This document shows, in pieces, positions 45,658 to 53,302 of a stretch of DNA of 64,000 nt; position 1 is the stretch's first letter, and each line of letters starts with the position of its first letter. The DNA lies in assembly GCF_004342175.1 (NCBI RefSeq), contig NZ_SMAO01000005.1, forward strand, positions 124,001-188,000, given 5' to 3'. A program made the position numbers and the translations under genes. The stretch is from Thiobaca trueperi (lineage in GTDB: Bacteria; Pseudomonadota; Gammaproteobacteria; Chromatiales; Chromatiaceae). The notes beneath the pieces are model-generated. The model was not told the DNA's origin and did no database searches. It saw only the letters and a program-made list of their open reading frames with translations.

Positions 45658-46803
45658 TTGAAAAGAGATCTGCGTAAACCGATACCTGAAATCGTACGTC
45701 GAAACCAAGCGCCTCCAACTGGACAAAGAGTTCTTCTTGAGGTTGATGGGATTGTTTCAGAATATTCGCATTTCGATAAATATGAGCGAGCTGAACATTT
45801 TGATGCCCGATTGCGGGCCGAGATTGATTGGATAGAAAGGTTTACCTCTCACGCTCCCAGTATTGGAACGCATTACGAAAAAATACTGTCCGATCTTGTT
45901 TCCGAGTATTTGCCGAGCAGCGTAAATGTCGGGACAGGATTTATATACGACTCACTTCGCGAACAGGTTAGCCCGCAAATCGATTTGCTCTGCTACAACG
46001 ACCAATCTGTCTCGCCAATATATCAGAGAGATGACTTTGTTATTGTTCAGCCAGAAATGGTTATGGCCGTCTGTGAGGTCAAGAAGACACTTAAATGCAA
46101 TGATCTGAAATCTTGGATCAAGAAGACAATGGGATGCAATATGGGAACTATGGTCTCTAAGCCAAGAGGTGTGCAGAGTATGTCCATCTTCGCTTATAGC
46201 TGCCCTGCCAAAACAAAGACAATCGTACAGAATGTGGCCGAAGCTACGGAAGAATTTTTGAATAACTTTGTAACGAGAACAAAAGGTGGCAATTTGGCAT
46301 TGTTAGGAATTCAGCAGCTTTGCCTTCCTTCAATGTACATGCACGACCGAGAAGAGTTCGTGTCTGTATCAGTTGAAAGAAAGCTGCCGAATTCGATAGA
46401 GGGGCAGATTCGAATAACTACATTGAAATCTAGCGGCCCTAATGGAATTAGCCCTTTTTTGAGTTATCTATCAACTATAACTGATAGCCATATTGGTGCA
46501 CGCCGTGATCATTGTTCAAGCTTCTTGCAAGAAATTGTAGATGAAATAATACTTGATGTCCCAGTGATGTTGCTTAGTTATATGGGTTCAACTGAACTGA
46601 TGCGCTATTTCCCGGAAGCAAGATCAATATTGAGAAAAAACAAAGCGTATGGAGTCTGTTTTTCCTCATTTGAAGATCTAGGCAAACATGCAAACCTAGA
46701 TTCGTTTACCGGTGTAGTGGGTTTTTCTTGGTGTATAGATGAGCGTGTAACACAACAAGGCACTCCAGCCGACGCTGAAAAGCAGCACGGTAGGTTGCCA
46801 TGA
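45658..46803 (+). CDS. DUF6602-like putative nuclease-fold protein (cassette 1)
   Basis: 381 aa from TTG 45658; an in-frame stop at 45646 excludes earlier starts, and GAGAG lies 6 bases upstream. Residues 65-145 read HYEKILSDLVSEYLPSSVNV ... GTGFIYD ... SPQIDLLCYND ... MAVCEVKKTL: Glu74, Asp109 and Glu140-x-Lys142 make a PD-(D/E)XK-like E...D...ExK set, as in DUF6602 proteins of defence-type loci (my recollection). The C-terminal half is unrecognised. The gene is markedly AT-richer than the core genome, and an attC-like site follows. Putative defence or nucleic-acid-processing role, not proven. Confidence 0.72.
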   Translation: MKRDLRKPIPEIVRRNQAPPTGQRVLLEVDGIVSEYSHFDKYERAEHFDARLRAEIDWIERFTSHAPSIGTHYEKILSDLVSEYLPSSVNVGTGFIYDSLREQVSPQIDLLCYNDQSVSPIYQRDDFVIVQPEMVMAVCEVKKTLKCNDLKSWIKKTMGCNMGTMVSKPRGVQSMSIFAYSCPAKTKTIVQNVAEATEEFLNNFVTRTKGGNLALLGIQQLCLPSMYMHDREEFVSVSVERKLPNSIEGQIRITTLKSSGPNGISPFLSYLSTITDSHIGARRDHCSSFLQEIVDEIILDVPVMLLSYMGSTELMRYFPEARSILRKNKAYGVCFSSFEDLGKHANLDSFTGVVGFSWCIDERVTQQGTPADAEKQHGRLP

Positions 46804-46843
46804 AAGCCCGCCCAGTTGCGCGCAAAAGAGCCTTGCTGCCGCC

Positions 46844-46922
46844 GTCGCGACATTCTGGCGTCGCGTCACCGATACGCACCAGAGCGGTACGACGGCATTC
46901 CCACGCGGGACCGTGGGAACGA
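46844..46922. repeat. Dispersed repeat with hairpin, copy 1
   Basis: GTCGCGACATTCTGGCG ... GATACGCACC-AGA-GCGGTACGACGGCATT (46844-46899) matches 48969-49016. It is followed by TTCCCACG/CGTGGGAA (46898-46919), a small hairpin typical of interspersed repeats. It lies between the DUF6602-like gene and its attC site. Confidence 0.6.
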
Positions 46923-46997
46923 GCCGAATTTTGGTTAATAACCAGCTTCACGCGGACCCATCATGCAGCGCGGGTCCAGTGAGCCGAACCGTTAGGC
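46923..46997 (+). other. attC-like site after cassette 1
   Basis: R'' GCCGAAT (46923-46929) and core R' GTTAGGC (46991-46997; consensus GTTRRRY) flank an imperfect stem: GGTT/AACC and GCTTCACGCGGACCC/GGGTCCAGTGAGC. The pairing is weaker than in the next site, but the layout is that of integron recombination sites. Confidence 0.6.
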
Positions 46998-47022
46998 TCT
47001 GAATTATCGGAACAGAACTATT

Positions 47023-47463
47023 ATGCCTGAAAAGTCGATATGGGCCCTTATTGTTTCTCTAATACTATATGCGATAGGAACCACTCTGAAAATAGCGGAA
47101 ACATCTCATTTGCTTAAGCTTGCCAATGATGAAGTCGCAAGGCTTAGGAAGCAACTCGAAGTGGCTCAAGATGAAATCAATAAAGGCGCGGGCCAAGACC
47201 GTCATGCTAATTCAAGTCTGCTATTTGGAGATCACCTCAAGACGCTTTTGTTTGATGAAAATACAGGAACTTGGATAGGGTTAGATTCTTTAAGATATTG
47301 CCCAAGATGCCAATCTTCAAATATATCATCACCGCTGAAAAACGAGGCCTACGGCTGGAAATGCGCTGTCTGCAACTACTATGCTGCTGATCCTGATCGC
47401 CCGATCCCGAGAGACAGAAATCCAGGCTCTTGGATAGCTGGAAAGGCCAGAATAATAAGGTAA
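47023..47463 (+). CDS. Membrane-anchored coiled-coil zinc-ribbon protein (cassette 2)
   Basis: 146 aa. N-terminal membrane helix (IWALIVSLILYAIGTTLKIA), then a coiled coil (LLKLANDEVARLRKQLEVAQDEIN), then a C4 zinc ribbon with CPRC near residue 93 and CAVC near 115. AT-rich like its neighbours. It lies alone in a 615-bp unit bounded by GTTAGGC cores at 46991 and 47606, the size of an integron cassette. Family and function unknown. Confidence 0.72.
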   Translation: MPEKSIWALIVSLILYAIGTTLKIAETSHLLKLANDEVARLRKQLEVAQDEINKGAGQDRHANSSLLFGDHLKTLLFDENTGTWIGLDSLRYCPRCQSSNISSPLKNEAYGWKCAVCNYYAADPDRPIPRDRNPGSWIAGKARIIR

Positions 47464-47521
47464 ATCTAGGGCCGTAGGTTGAGGTGAACGAGAGTGAACC
47501 CCAACATTCATAGAAGAAATC

Positions 47522-47612
47522 GCCTAATAATCGGTTAAAAAGCAGACCTCGCAGACGGCGCGGCGCTTATTAAAGGCTGTACTGGCGATGTCGCTTAACC
47601 GATTCGTTAGGC
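47522..47612 (+). other. attC site after cassette 2
   Basis: R'' GCCTAAT (47522-47528), L'' TCGGTTAA (47531-47538), L' TTAACCGA (47595-47602), R' GTTAGGC (47606-47612). L'' and L' are perfectly complementary, and R'' and R' match at six of seven. Spacers of 2 and 3 nt and a total of 91 bp fit integron attC sites well. Confidence 0.8.
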
Positions 47613-47635
47613 GAGTACGGCAAACAGGATTTCTA

Positions 47636-47839
47636 GTGCCACAGAAGATCCGTGACTTGCTCAACAATCTGAAACGCGCCGGCTTCAAAGAAATTGCTGG
47701 AGCTGGAAAAGGCTCGCACCGAAAGTTCGTTCACCCGAACTACCCCGGTGCAGTGACAGTGAGCGGACAGGCGGGTGATGACGCGAAGCGATATCAAGAG
47801 AAAGATGTGGCGCAGGCAATTGAAATGGTTGGCAAATGA
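47636..47839 (+). CDS. hicA: HicA-type mRNA interferase toxin (cassette 3)
   Basis: 67 aa from GTG 47636 (AGGAT 7 bases before); an ATG at 47588 would start inside the attC core. KIRDLLNNLKRAGFKEI then GKGSHRKFVHP with the catalytic His28 of the double-stranded-RNA-binding HicA fold. It cleaves mRNA when free of antitoxin. Its ATGA overlap with hicB couples them. Confidence 0.88.
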   Translation: MPQKIRDLLNNLKRAGFKEIAGAGKGSHRKFVHPNYPGAVTVSGQAGDDAKRYQEKDVAQAIEMVGK

Positions 47840-48057
47840 AAGAACTTGACAAGTATCACAAATGGGTGGATTGGAGCGAGGAAGATCAGGTCTATATCGG
47901 TCAATGCCCTGACCTCATCACAGGAATCCATGGAGATGATCCCATCGCTCTTTATGGCGAGCTTTGCGCCCTCGTTGAGGACGTGATCCACCACTTCAAC
48001 GCTGAAGGCCGACCCCTTCCGCAGCCAAGGGTTCGCCCTATGCGCGAAGTGGCATAG
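47836..48057 (+). CDS. hicB: HicB-type antitoxin (cassette 3)
   Basis: 73 aa. YHKWVDWSEEDQVYIGQCPDLITGIHGDDPIALYGELCALVEDVIHH is the HicB partial-RNase-H fold. It lacks a C-terminal DNA-binding domain, so it is a short form. It neutralises HicA. TA genes stabilise cassette arrays. Confidence 0.87.
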   Translation: MKELDKYHKWVDWSEEDQVYIGQCPDLITGIHGDDPIALYGELCALVEDVIHHFNAEGRPLPQPRVRPMREVA

Positions 48058-48058
48058 C

Positions 48059-48152
48059 GCCGAACAAGCGGTTAAAGCACGGACCCCGCAGACGCGGCGG
48101 AGCTTATTCTGCAATACCGTGCCAGCAGAGCCATTTAACCGATTCGTCAGGT
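48059..48152 (+). other. Degenerate attC-like site after hicAB
   Basis: R'' GCCGAAC (48059-48065), L'' CGGTTAAA (48069-48076), L' TTTAACCG (48134-48141) perfectly complementary to L''. The core R' is GTCAGGT (48146-48152), with C in place of the third T of GTT, which probably inactivates it. It marks the right end of the array. Confidence 0.65.
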
Positions 48153-48168
48153 GTTGCTGAAAAGCCGA

Positions 48169-48618
48169 TCATTCCACCGAATTCGCCGCTTCCGGAAACC
48201 AGCCTGGATTCAAAATCTCGTCCTCGACTGACCAGGGGCAGTCATCGGGAAAGCAGTTCAGACCCGTTTCAGTCACGGCTTGGGCGACGGCTTTCGACCA
48301 CACCATATCGAGCCAGCGGGGCTCCAGCAGTTTAGGTCTCAGGCTTGGGGTGTCGCTCAGGTGATAATCCAATTCCTTGCGCTGGGCCTTGATGGTTTTT
48401 TCCCAGCTTGCTCCGCGTCGTTCCGGCTGATAACGCCATTTCAGCAAGTGCGCAAGCAGAACGGCAAAACGGTTGGCTAATTCGCGCTGTTCACTTTTGC
48501 CCACGTCTTCGATTTCCTCGGCGATGTGCTCCAGATCCAGCAGATCGAAACGGCGGCTGCGAATCAATCGGGCCTGTTCCTGTGACCAGGCGAGGATGTC
48601 ATTCTGATAAGTGTGCAT
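48169..48618 (-). CDS. DUF29 domain protein
   Basis: 149 aa from ATG 48618 with GGAG 8 bases upstream. YQNDILAWSQEQARLIRSRRFDLLDLEHIAEEIEDVGKSE then LLAHLLKWRYQPE and LNCFPDDCPWSVEDEIL fit DUF29. Function unknown; many phototroph genomes carry several copies. A fragment of the cydC 3' end lies just upstream. Confidence 0.87.
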   Translation of the reverse strand: MHTYQNDILAWSQEQARLIRSRRFDLLDLEHIAEEIEDVGKSEQRELANRFAVLLAHLLKWRYQPERRGASWEKTIKAQRKELDYHLSDTPSLRPKLLEPRWLDMVWSKAVAQAVTETGLNCFPDDCPWSVEDEILNPGWFPEAANSVE

Positions 48619-48663
48619 CCCGTGTCGCTCCATTCGTCTGGCGGTTGGTGGTTCAGCCGGTGA

Positions 48664-48736
48664 CTGCGGGGCCAGTCGCAAGCAGCGTGGACTGCATCGC
48701 CTGCGGCACAACCGAGACATCGCCGCGCGCCACTTC
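48664..48736 (-). pseudogene. Copy of the cydC 3' end
   Basis: 73 bp aligned without gaps to 51580-51652 with about ten mismatches. On the minus strand it reads EVARGDVSVVPQAMQSTLLATGPAV against EVAHGDVSVVPQAMQSTLLALSPAA of intact CydC. It is a fragment only; it has no start and no ATPase part. Confidence 0.8.
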
Positions 48737-48740
48737 CTCT

Positions 48741-48966
48741 GGCTCCCACGCTCCAGAGACTGTGAAAGTATTCCCGCGTAGGTCAGGTTAGCACAGCGTA
48801 ACCCGATGATCCGTGGAATAATGTCGGGTTACGGCGCGCTTTAAAGCATTGAATAATAAAAATAAGCCGTGCCGCGCACACCTAGCCCGACCCACGAGAT
48901 GTGGTCGAGATGTCACGCCTGATCGGCGATTGGCAAATACTTTCACAGTCTCTCCAGCGTGGGAGC
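48741..48966. repeat. MITE-like element with 32-bp inverted repeats
   Basis: Left arm GGCTCCCACGCTCCAGAGAC...AAGTATT (48741-48772) and right arm AATACTTTCACAGTCTCTCC...GTGGGAG (48936-48965) are near-perfect inverted repeats. The interior holds a separate family (GGTTAGCACAGCGTAACCCG, GTCGGGTTACGGC, CCTAGCCCGACCCACG). No coding capacity. The whole is about 226 bp. Confidence 0.65.
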
Positions 48967-48968
48967 AC

Positions 48969-49016
48969 GTCGCGACGCTCTGGCGATACGCACCGCTAAA
49001 GCGGTGCGACGGCATT
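48969..49016. repeat. Dispersed repeat, copy 2
   Basis: GTCGCGACGCTCTGGCGATACGCACC-GCTAAA-GCGGTGCGACGGCATT aligns with copy 1 at 46844-46899 minus a 10-bp piece. It abuts the right arm of the MITE-like element. Confidence 0.6.
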
Positions 49017-49346
49017 TGACTCTCGCTACCGACATGAATAATAACGATGGCATGTCACTTTATCTATCCAGAGGCAAGGATTTCCACACATTCCAAATCA
49101 ATCGCTTGGTGGGCTAAATTATTAGCCGTTTCTTTGGCGGTATTGTGTTGCTTCTGCCTTTTCTTCAAGGCATGTTGCTGTCATGCCTTCGCAGGTTGTT
49201 CGGAAGATGGCTGCCGGGCCTTTGAGTCGAGATCGATCTTGAGATCGGGAAGTCACGACTTGGCGGGACTGGCAGCGGGTTAAGCAAAGATCCTGACTAT
49301 CGGCGGGGGGCTTTCCGCAAGTTCCTCGCCCACGAGGAGAAGCGTC
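49017..49346. other. 330-bp region before the GH44 gene
   Basis: No convincing gene. A 78-codon Cys-rich frame at 49047 has no ribosome-binding site or family features. It probably holds the GH44 promoter; GAGGAGAAG just before 49347 is its ribosome-binding site. Confidence 0.5.
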
Positions 49347-51482
49347 ATGTGTCCAATGGCCTGCAACGGCTCTCTGACAAGACGGTCAGACCTTCGGGGA
49401 TGGCTGACAGTATTTGTGATTGCGGGTTTGATCCCGGCCTTCGCGGCACGCGCGGCCGATTTGATGATTTACGAGGATGCCCTGGCGGGCGGTTGGCAAG
49501 ACTGGTCGTGGAATACGACTCTCAGTACCGACACGGCGAACAAGGCCACCGGCGCCTCGTCCCTGGCAGTGACCCATACCGCAGGTTGGGCGGGGCTGTC
49601 ATTGCGTGCCAGCCCGGCGATCAACACCGCCGGTTATTCCTCGATCCGTTTTTCTGTTTATGGCAGGGCCAACAGCGGCGCGCTGGCGGTTTCCATCCAG
49701 ACAACCGATAGCGGACCCGTGAGTAATCAGTTTGTATTGACGCCCACCCCGAATGCCTGGAAGGTGATCAATGTGCCCTTGAGCGCCCTGGGCAATCCCG
49801 GACAGATCGCCCGGCTGAATATCATGGAATGGACCGGCGCCGCCCAGCCGACCTACAACCTGGACACCCTGCGTTTGATCGGCCAGACCTTGCCGGCGCT
49901 GTCGCTGACGGTCGATGCCACGGCGGCACGCAAGCCCATCAGCCCGCTTATCTATGGCATCAACGGCACCAGCGCGACGACTGCCGATGCGGCCTTCATG
50001 AAGAGTCTGGGGCTGCCGGTGCGGCGCTGGGGCGGCAACAATACATCGCGCTACAACTGGCAGCTCGACGCGAGCAACACCGGATTCGACTGGTATTTCG
50101 AGAATGTCAGGATGAGTAACGCTGTCAGCCTGCCAGCCGATTCCGCCGCCAACCGTGTCATTGCCCAGAATCGCGCGGGAGGAGTGGCGACGGTGCTGAC
50201 CGTGCCGTTGATCGGCTATGTGGCGAAAAACGCCACGTCCTGCGGATTCAGCATTGCCAGGTACGGCCCGCAGACCGACAGTGACTGGCAGTGGCGCCCC
50301 AACTGCGGCAACGGCGTCAAGACGGGCGGCAGCCTGGTGACGGGCAACAACCCGGCGGACACCAGCCTCGCAGTCGGTCCCCGTTTCGTGCAGACCTGGG
50401 TAGCTGCACTGGTCAGCCGCTATGGCAGCGCGGCCAACAGCGGCGTGCGCTATTACAACCTGGACAACGAGCCGGACATCTGGTGGGAGACCCACCGCGA
50501 CGTGGCACCCCTCGCCCTCAAATATGACCAGTTGCGTGACCGCACCTATCAATATGCCGCCGCCATCAAGGCTGGCGACCCCGCCGCCCAGACCCTGGGG
50601 CCGGTGGTGATGGGCTGGACCTATTACTGGCATTCGCCTTACGACGGTCAGCGGCAGGATTGGCAAACCCCGGACGATCGCAACGCCCACGGCGGCACGC
50701 CACTGGTGCCCTGGTATCTGCAACAGATGCGGGCCTATGAGCAGGCCCACGGCAAGCGCATCCTGGACTTTCTGGACCTGCACTATTACCCGGCCGCGCC
50801 TGGCGTCGCCTTGCGCCCGGCGGGCAACGCCGCCACCCAGACCCTGCGGTTGAACAGCACCCGCTCGCTGTGGGATCCGAACTATGTGGATGAGAGCTGG
50901 ATCGCGTCTGCCGGTCCCGAGGGCGGTATCATCAAATTGATCCCGCGTATGCGCGATTGGGTGAGCGCCAATTATCCCGGTACCAAACTTGCGATCACCG
51001 AGTACAACTGGGGGGCGCCCGAGCACATCAACGGCGCGTTGGCGCAGGCCGATGTGTTGGGCATCTTCGGTCGCGAGGGGCTGGATCTCGCGACGCTGTG
51101 GTCGCCGCCGCAGTCCACCCAACCGCTCGCCTTCGCTTTCCGTATCTACCGCAATTATAACGGGAGCGGCGGGCGCTTCGGCGAGACCAGTGTGAGTGCC
51201 GTGAGCAGCGCCCAGGACCGGCTGGCCATCTATGCCGCCGAGGAGAGCGCCACCGGCGCCTTGACCCTGGTCGTCATCAACAAGACCGCCGACAATCTGT
51301 CCGCGCCTTTGACCCTGAACCATTTCACGAACCGGGGTCTCGTGCAGGGCTGGCGCTACAGCGCGGCCCGGTTGACCGGCATCGTGCGTCTGCCCGATCA
51401 AGGCATCAGCGGTGTTACCTTCACCAGCACCTACCCCGCCAATTCGATCACCCTCTACCGGGTGCCGGGCAGACACCTGTGA
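49347..51482 (+). CDS. Secreted GH44-type glycoside hydrolase with N-terminal carbohydrate-binding-like domain
   Basis: 711 aa. A signal peptide ends near FAARAAD. Residues 40-180 form a jelly-roll-like domain (SIRFSVYGRANSGALAVSI). The catalytic TIM barrel follows: PLIYGINGTS, LGLPVRRWGGNNTSRYNW, LDNEPDIWWETH with acid/base Glu near 375, LDFLDLHYYPAAPG, and KLAITEYNWGAPEH with nucleophile Glu near 552. A small beta domain ends it. GH44 enzymes cleave cellulose, xyloglucan or related beta-glucans. Unusual cargo for a purple sulfur bacterium; flanked by repeats and a duplicated cydC end, so probably acquired. Confidence 0.85.
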   Translation: MCPMACNGSLTRRSDLRGWLTVFVIAGLIPAFAARAADLMIYEDALAGGWQDWSWNTTLSTDTANKATGASSLAVTHTAGWAGLSLRASPAINTAGYSSIRFSVYGRANSGALAVSIQTTDSGPVSNQFVLTPTPNAWKVINVPLSALGNPGQIARLNIMEWTGAAQPTYNLDTLRLIGQTLPALSLTVDATAARKPISPLIYGINGTSATTADAAFMKSLGLPVRRWGGNNTSRYNWQLDASNTGFDWYFENVRMSNAVSLPADSAANRVIAQNRAGGVATVLTVPLIGYVAKNATSCGFSIARYGPQTDSDWQWRPNCGNGVKTGGSLVTGNNPADTSLAVGPRFVQTWVAALVSRYGSAANSGVRYYNLDNEPDIWWETHRDVAPLALKYDQLRDRTYQYAAAIKAGDPAAQTLGPVVMGWTYYWHSPYDGQRQDWQTPDDRNAHGGTPLVPWYLQQMRAYEQAHGKRILDFLDLHYYPAAPGVALRPAGNAATQTLRLNSTRSLWDPNYVDESWIASAGPEGGIIKLIPRMRDWVSANYPGTKLAITEYNWGAPEHINGALAQADVLGIFGREGLDLATLWSPPQSTQPLAFAFRIYRNYNGSGGRFGETSVSAVSSAQDRLAIYAAEESATGALTLVVINKTADNLSAPLTLNHFTNRGLVQGWRYSAARLTGIVRLPDQGISGVTFTSTYPANSITLYRVPGRHL

Positions 51483-51550
51483 TCAGGCGATGTCTGCATA
51501 CCGGGAATACCGCGTGAGGGAATGGGGTCAGGCCTTGCCTTTTACCCAAG

Positions 51551-53302
51551 CTAAGCCGGCCTTTCAGCTAAACCGCAAGCTGCGGGGCTCAGTGCAAGCA
51601 ACGTGGACTGCATCGCCTGCGGGACCACCGAGACATCGCCGTGCGCCACTTCGCGCCCCTCATCCAGCACCAGCACCTGATCGACCCAATCCAGCCCTGC
51701 CGGACGATGGGTGATGAGCAGCACGGTGCGTCCAACCATCAGCCGGTCCAGCGCCTGCATCAGATCGCGCTCGGTGGCGGTGTCCAGTCCTTCGGTCGGT
51801 TCGTCGAGCAGCAGAATAGGCGCGTCCTTGAGCAGGGCGCGGGCGATGGCGATCCGCCGACCCTGTCCGCCGGAGAGCCGCACCCCGGTTTCGCCGACCC
51901 AGGTGTCGTAACCCTCGGGGAGTTCGGCGATGAAATCGTGGATTTGGGCGATCCGGCAGGCGTCTTCGATAGCGGCTTGAGTGGCATCCGGATTGGCGAT
52001 CAGCAGATTCTCGCGAATGGTCGCGTCGAACAGATGGGTGTGCTGACTGACCACGGCGATCTGGCGGCGCAGATCGTCGCCATGAAGCTCGGCGATGTCC
52101 GTGCCGCCGATCCGGATTTGACCGGCATCCGGGGTCCAGAATTTGAGCAGCAGATTGAAGAGCGTGCTCTTGCCGGAGCCGGTGGCGCCGATCACGGCGG
52201 CACGCGTTCCTTCGGGGACGTGCAGGCTGATTTCGGCCAGCGCCGGACGCGCGGCGTTGGGATAACCGAAACTGACCTCTGAAAACCTTATGTCGAAGTG
52301 ATCGAGTCGTGGCGACGGCCCGTCCGGCTCGATGACTGCCGGCTCGGTATCGACGATGGCGAAGAGCCGTCGCGCGGCGGCGAGCGAGCGTCCGAGCAAC
52401 TGAAAGGCGTGCGGCAGCGGCGCGACGGCCTCGAAACTGGCGAGCGTGAAGAGCGCCAGCATGGCGAGCTGGGGTGGCGGCATCTGCCCCTCGCGCACCA
52501 TCGGCACCGCCAGCCACAGCAGTACCCAAAGACTCAGCCCGGCGCAGAGAAAGACCATGGCCTGGGTCAGTCCCTGATCGCTGCTCAGTCGTGTCTGATC
52601 GGCGACCAGACGGCGGCTCAGATCGTCGATACGCTGCGCCTGACACTCGGTGACGCCGTAGACCGTGAGTTCGGCCATCCCCTGCACGCCGTCGATGACT
52701 GCCGTGCGCAAGGCGGCCTCGTCGTCGGCGATTCGCCGTCCCGGTGCGCGCCCCCGGAATTCGGACCAGACGGGCAGGGCGATGCCGGCCAGCAGCAGGA
52801 AACCCAATCCGGCGAGCGCCAGCGCCGGTGAGTGGAAGAGCAAAAAAACGCTGAACAGCAGGACGCTCACAACCGCGACCGCGACCGGCACCAGCACCCG
52901 GACATACAGATTATCCAGGGCGTCGATGTCGGCGCGAATGCGACTGAGCAGATCGCCGCTGTGATAGGACTGGAGCCGCGCGGGCGCCAGGGGTTCGAGG
53001 TGACGATAGAACCAGACCCGCAGACTGGCGATGAGACGGAAGGTGGCCTCGTGATTGACGAGCCGTTCGCCATAGCGTCCGGCAGTGCGGGCGATGGCGC
53101 TGCCCCGGATCAGGACCGCCGGGGCGTAATAATTCATGACGATGCCCGCCGCGCCAGCGGTCGCCATGGTGGCGAGAAACCAGCCGGACGCCGCCATGAG
53201 AATGACATTGGCGAGCAGGGTGAGGATCGCGAGGACGATGCCGAGCAGCATCCACAGCCGATAGGGCCGAAACAGCTTCCAGAGACGCCAGAGTTCGTTC
53301 AT
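51551..53302 (-). CDS. cydC: CydC, ABC transporter for cytochrome bd assembly
   Basis: 583 aa: N-terminal six-helix membrane domain (LWMLLGIVLAILTLLANVILM ...) and C-terminal ATPase with Walker A GATGSGKST near residue 375, signature RLSGGQGRR and Walker B ILLLDEPTEG. With CydD it exports cysteine and glutathione for cytochrome bd maturation. Its start overlaps the cydD stop (ATGA). cydAB are not in this window. Its last 73 bp recur at 48664. Confidence 0.9.
   Translation of the reverse strand: MNELWRLWKLFRPYRLWMLLGIVLAILTLLANVILMAASGWFLATMATAGAAGIVMNYYAPAVLIRGSAIARTAGRYGERLVNHEATFRLIASLRVWFYRHLEPLAPARLQSYHSGDLLSRIRADIDALDNLYVRVLVPVAVAVVSVLLFSVFLLFHSPALALAGLGFLLLAGIALPVWSEFRGRAPGRRIADDEAALRTAVIDGVQGMAELTVYGVTECQAQRIDDLSRRLVADQTRLSSDQGLTQAMVFLCAGLSLWVLLWLAVPMVREGQMPPPQLAMLALFTLASFEAVAPLPHAFQLLGRSLAAARRLFAIVDTEPAVIEPDGPSPRLDHFDIRFSEVSFGYPNAARPALAEISLHVPEGTRAAVIGATGSGKSTLFNLLLKFWTPDAGQIRIGGTDIAELHGDDLRRQIAVVSQHTHLFDATIRENLLIANPDATQAAIEDACRIAQIHDFIAELPEGYDTWVGETGVRLSGGQGRRIAIARALLKDAPILLLDEPTEGLDTATERDLMQALDRLMVGRTVLLITHRPAGLDWVDQVLVLDEGREVAHGDVSVVPQAMQSTLLALSPAACGLAERPA

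Noticed and set aside
47588-47635. Earlier ATG start for hicA
   Set aside because: It would translate the attC L' and R' arms; the GTG at 47636 has a properly spaced AGGAT and gives the normal HicA N-terminus.
49047-49283. 78-codon Cys-rich + strand frame
   Set aside because: No ribosome-binding site, no family features and odd composition; placed in a repeat-rich spacer.
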